Assembly (NCBI GenBank): GCA_031278025.1
Contig: JAITLF010000378.1
Location: 1 to 5,642, forward strand
Direction: 5' to 3'
Source of the DNA: Treponema sp.
GTDB taxonomy: Bacteria; Spirochaetota; Spirochaetia; Treponematales; Breznakiellaceae
DNA length: 5,642 nt
In this document: piece after piece, positions 5,280 to 5,642 of the stretch
Numbering within the stretch: the first letter of the stretch is position 1
How the letters are laid out: the number at the start of each line of letters is the position of its first letter
The notes under the pieces: generated by a model
Databases searched by the model: none
What the model was told of the DNA's origin: nothing
The model's input: only the letters and a program-made list of their open reading frames with translations
Position numbers and translations under genes: made by a program

Positions 5280-5642
5280 GGCGAAGACCGTATCAGCGCG
5301 TGGAGCCGCGTTGACCCCGGCAGGGCGGATAAGGCTGTCTACGATGCGGGAGCCGAAATTGACGGCTGCCTGTTATCGGGCGGGGATGCCGTGCCGCTTG
5401 CCAGAATGCCGTCAACCATCAGGAAATACTGTGTTGACATTGCCTGCGCCAACCTAATCATAAGCGCGGGAGCGCTGGATTCCGATCCGGGCGGGGACGC
5501 CGTGATTGAGCGGGCCAAAATAGCAAGGCGGTATCTGGAAAAGGTGGCGGAAGGCAAATTCAAAATACCCGGATACACCACAGGCGAGAAGGAAGCCGTC
5601 GGGCCGCCTTCCGGGAACGTGCGGGCCAAGTCAATGGAACGG
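5259..5642 (+). CDS. Mu-like prophage gp36-family protein (DUF1320), partial at both ends
   Basis: Resembles phage Mu gp36 and related DUF1320 proteins, small virion-assembly region proteins encoded near the head and tail genes of Mu-like phages; their exact function is not established. The frame is open for 128 codons to the window end. Family features are clear: DKAVYDAGAEIDGCL (24-38), VPLARMPSTIRKYCVDIACA, VIERAKIARRYLEKVAEGKF and a terminal VRAKSMER, which in the family lies about 10-15 residues from the C-terminus. The N-terminus is abnormal: homologs have about a dozen more residues before the section equivalent to LGEDRI, whereas here only MFNALA from repeat copy C precedes it. No Shine-Dalgarno precedes the ATG. 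This suggests an N-truncated prophage remnant, although further phage genes could lie to the right. Confidence 0.72.
   Translation, partial: MFNALALGEDRISAWSRVDPGRADKAVYDAGAEIDGCLLSGGDAVPLARMPSTIRKYCVDIACANLIISAGALDSDPGGDAVIERAKIARRYLEKVAEGKFKIPGYTTGEKEAVGPPSGNVRAKSMER

Overview
The window is a GC-rich piece of bacterial chromosome. It carries two complete housekeeping genes, pepT and polA, which converge on each other and sit between remnants of mobile DNA and repeat-rich spacers. The organism cannot be fixed from the sequence alone. The PolA N-terminal wording, the decayed IS1182-type transposase and the Mu-like phage gene would all fit a spirochaete such as a host-associated Treponema, but that is a tentative inference with no rRNA or other firm marker behind it.

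Layout, left to right. Positions 1-55 may hold the first codons of a leftward gene with a good Shine-Dalgarno, followed by a divergent intergenic region containing copy A of a dispersed repeat. Positions 167-1459 encode peptidase T, with all metal-binding and catalytic residues present. Directly behind its stop lies a leftward, degenerate IS1182-family transposase relic (about 1465-1809) with an internal deletion and a frameshift. Positions 1845-4784 (minus strand) encode a complete DNA polymerase I with 5' nuclease, intact 3'-5' exonuclease and polymerase modules, joined by an unusual Ala/Gly/Glu-rich linker.

Upstream of polA, 4785-5258 is a roughly 470-bp intergenic region. It holds the polA ribosome binding site and a possible promoter, an inverted copy (B) of the dispersed repeat, an array of eight diverged 21-bp units whose A- and T-tracts keep register, a 12-bp hairpin, and a leftward Gly-rich reading-frame fragment. 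Copy C of the repeat then runs into a rightward gene fragment (5259 to the window end) matching the Mu-like phage gp36/DUF1320 family, which appears to have lost its usual N-terminus at the repeat.

PepT (peptide catabolism) and PolA (replication and repair) have no evident functional link. The window looks like a core-genome segment whose edges have been shaped by transposon and prophage decay. The least explained parts are the 21-bp mosaic array upstream of polA and the MFNALAL-type dispersed repeat present in three copies.
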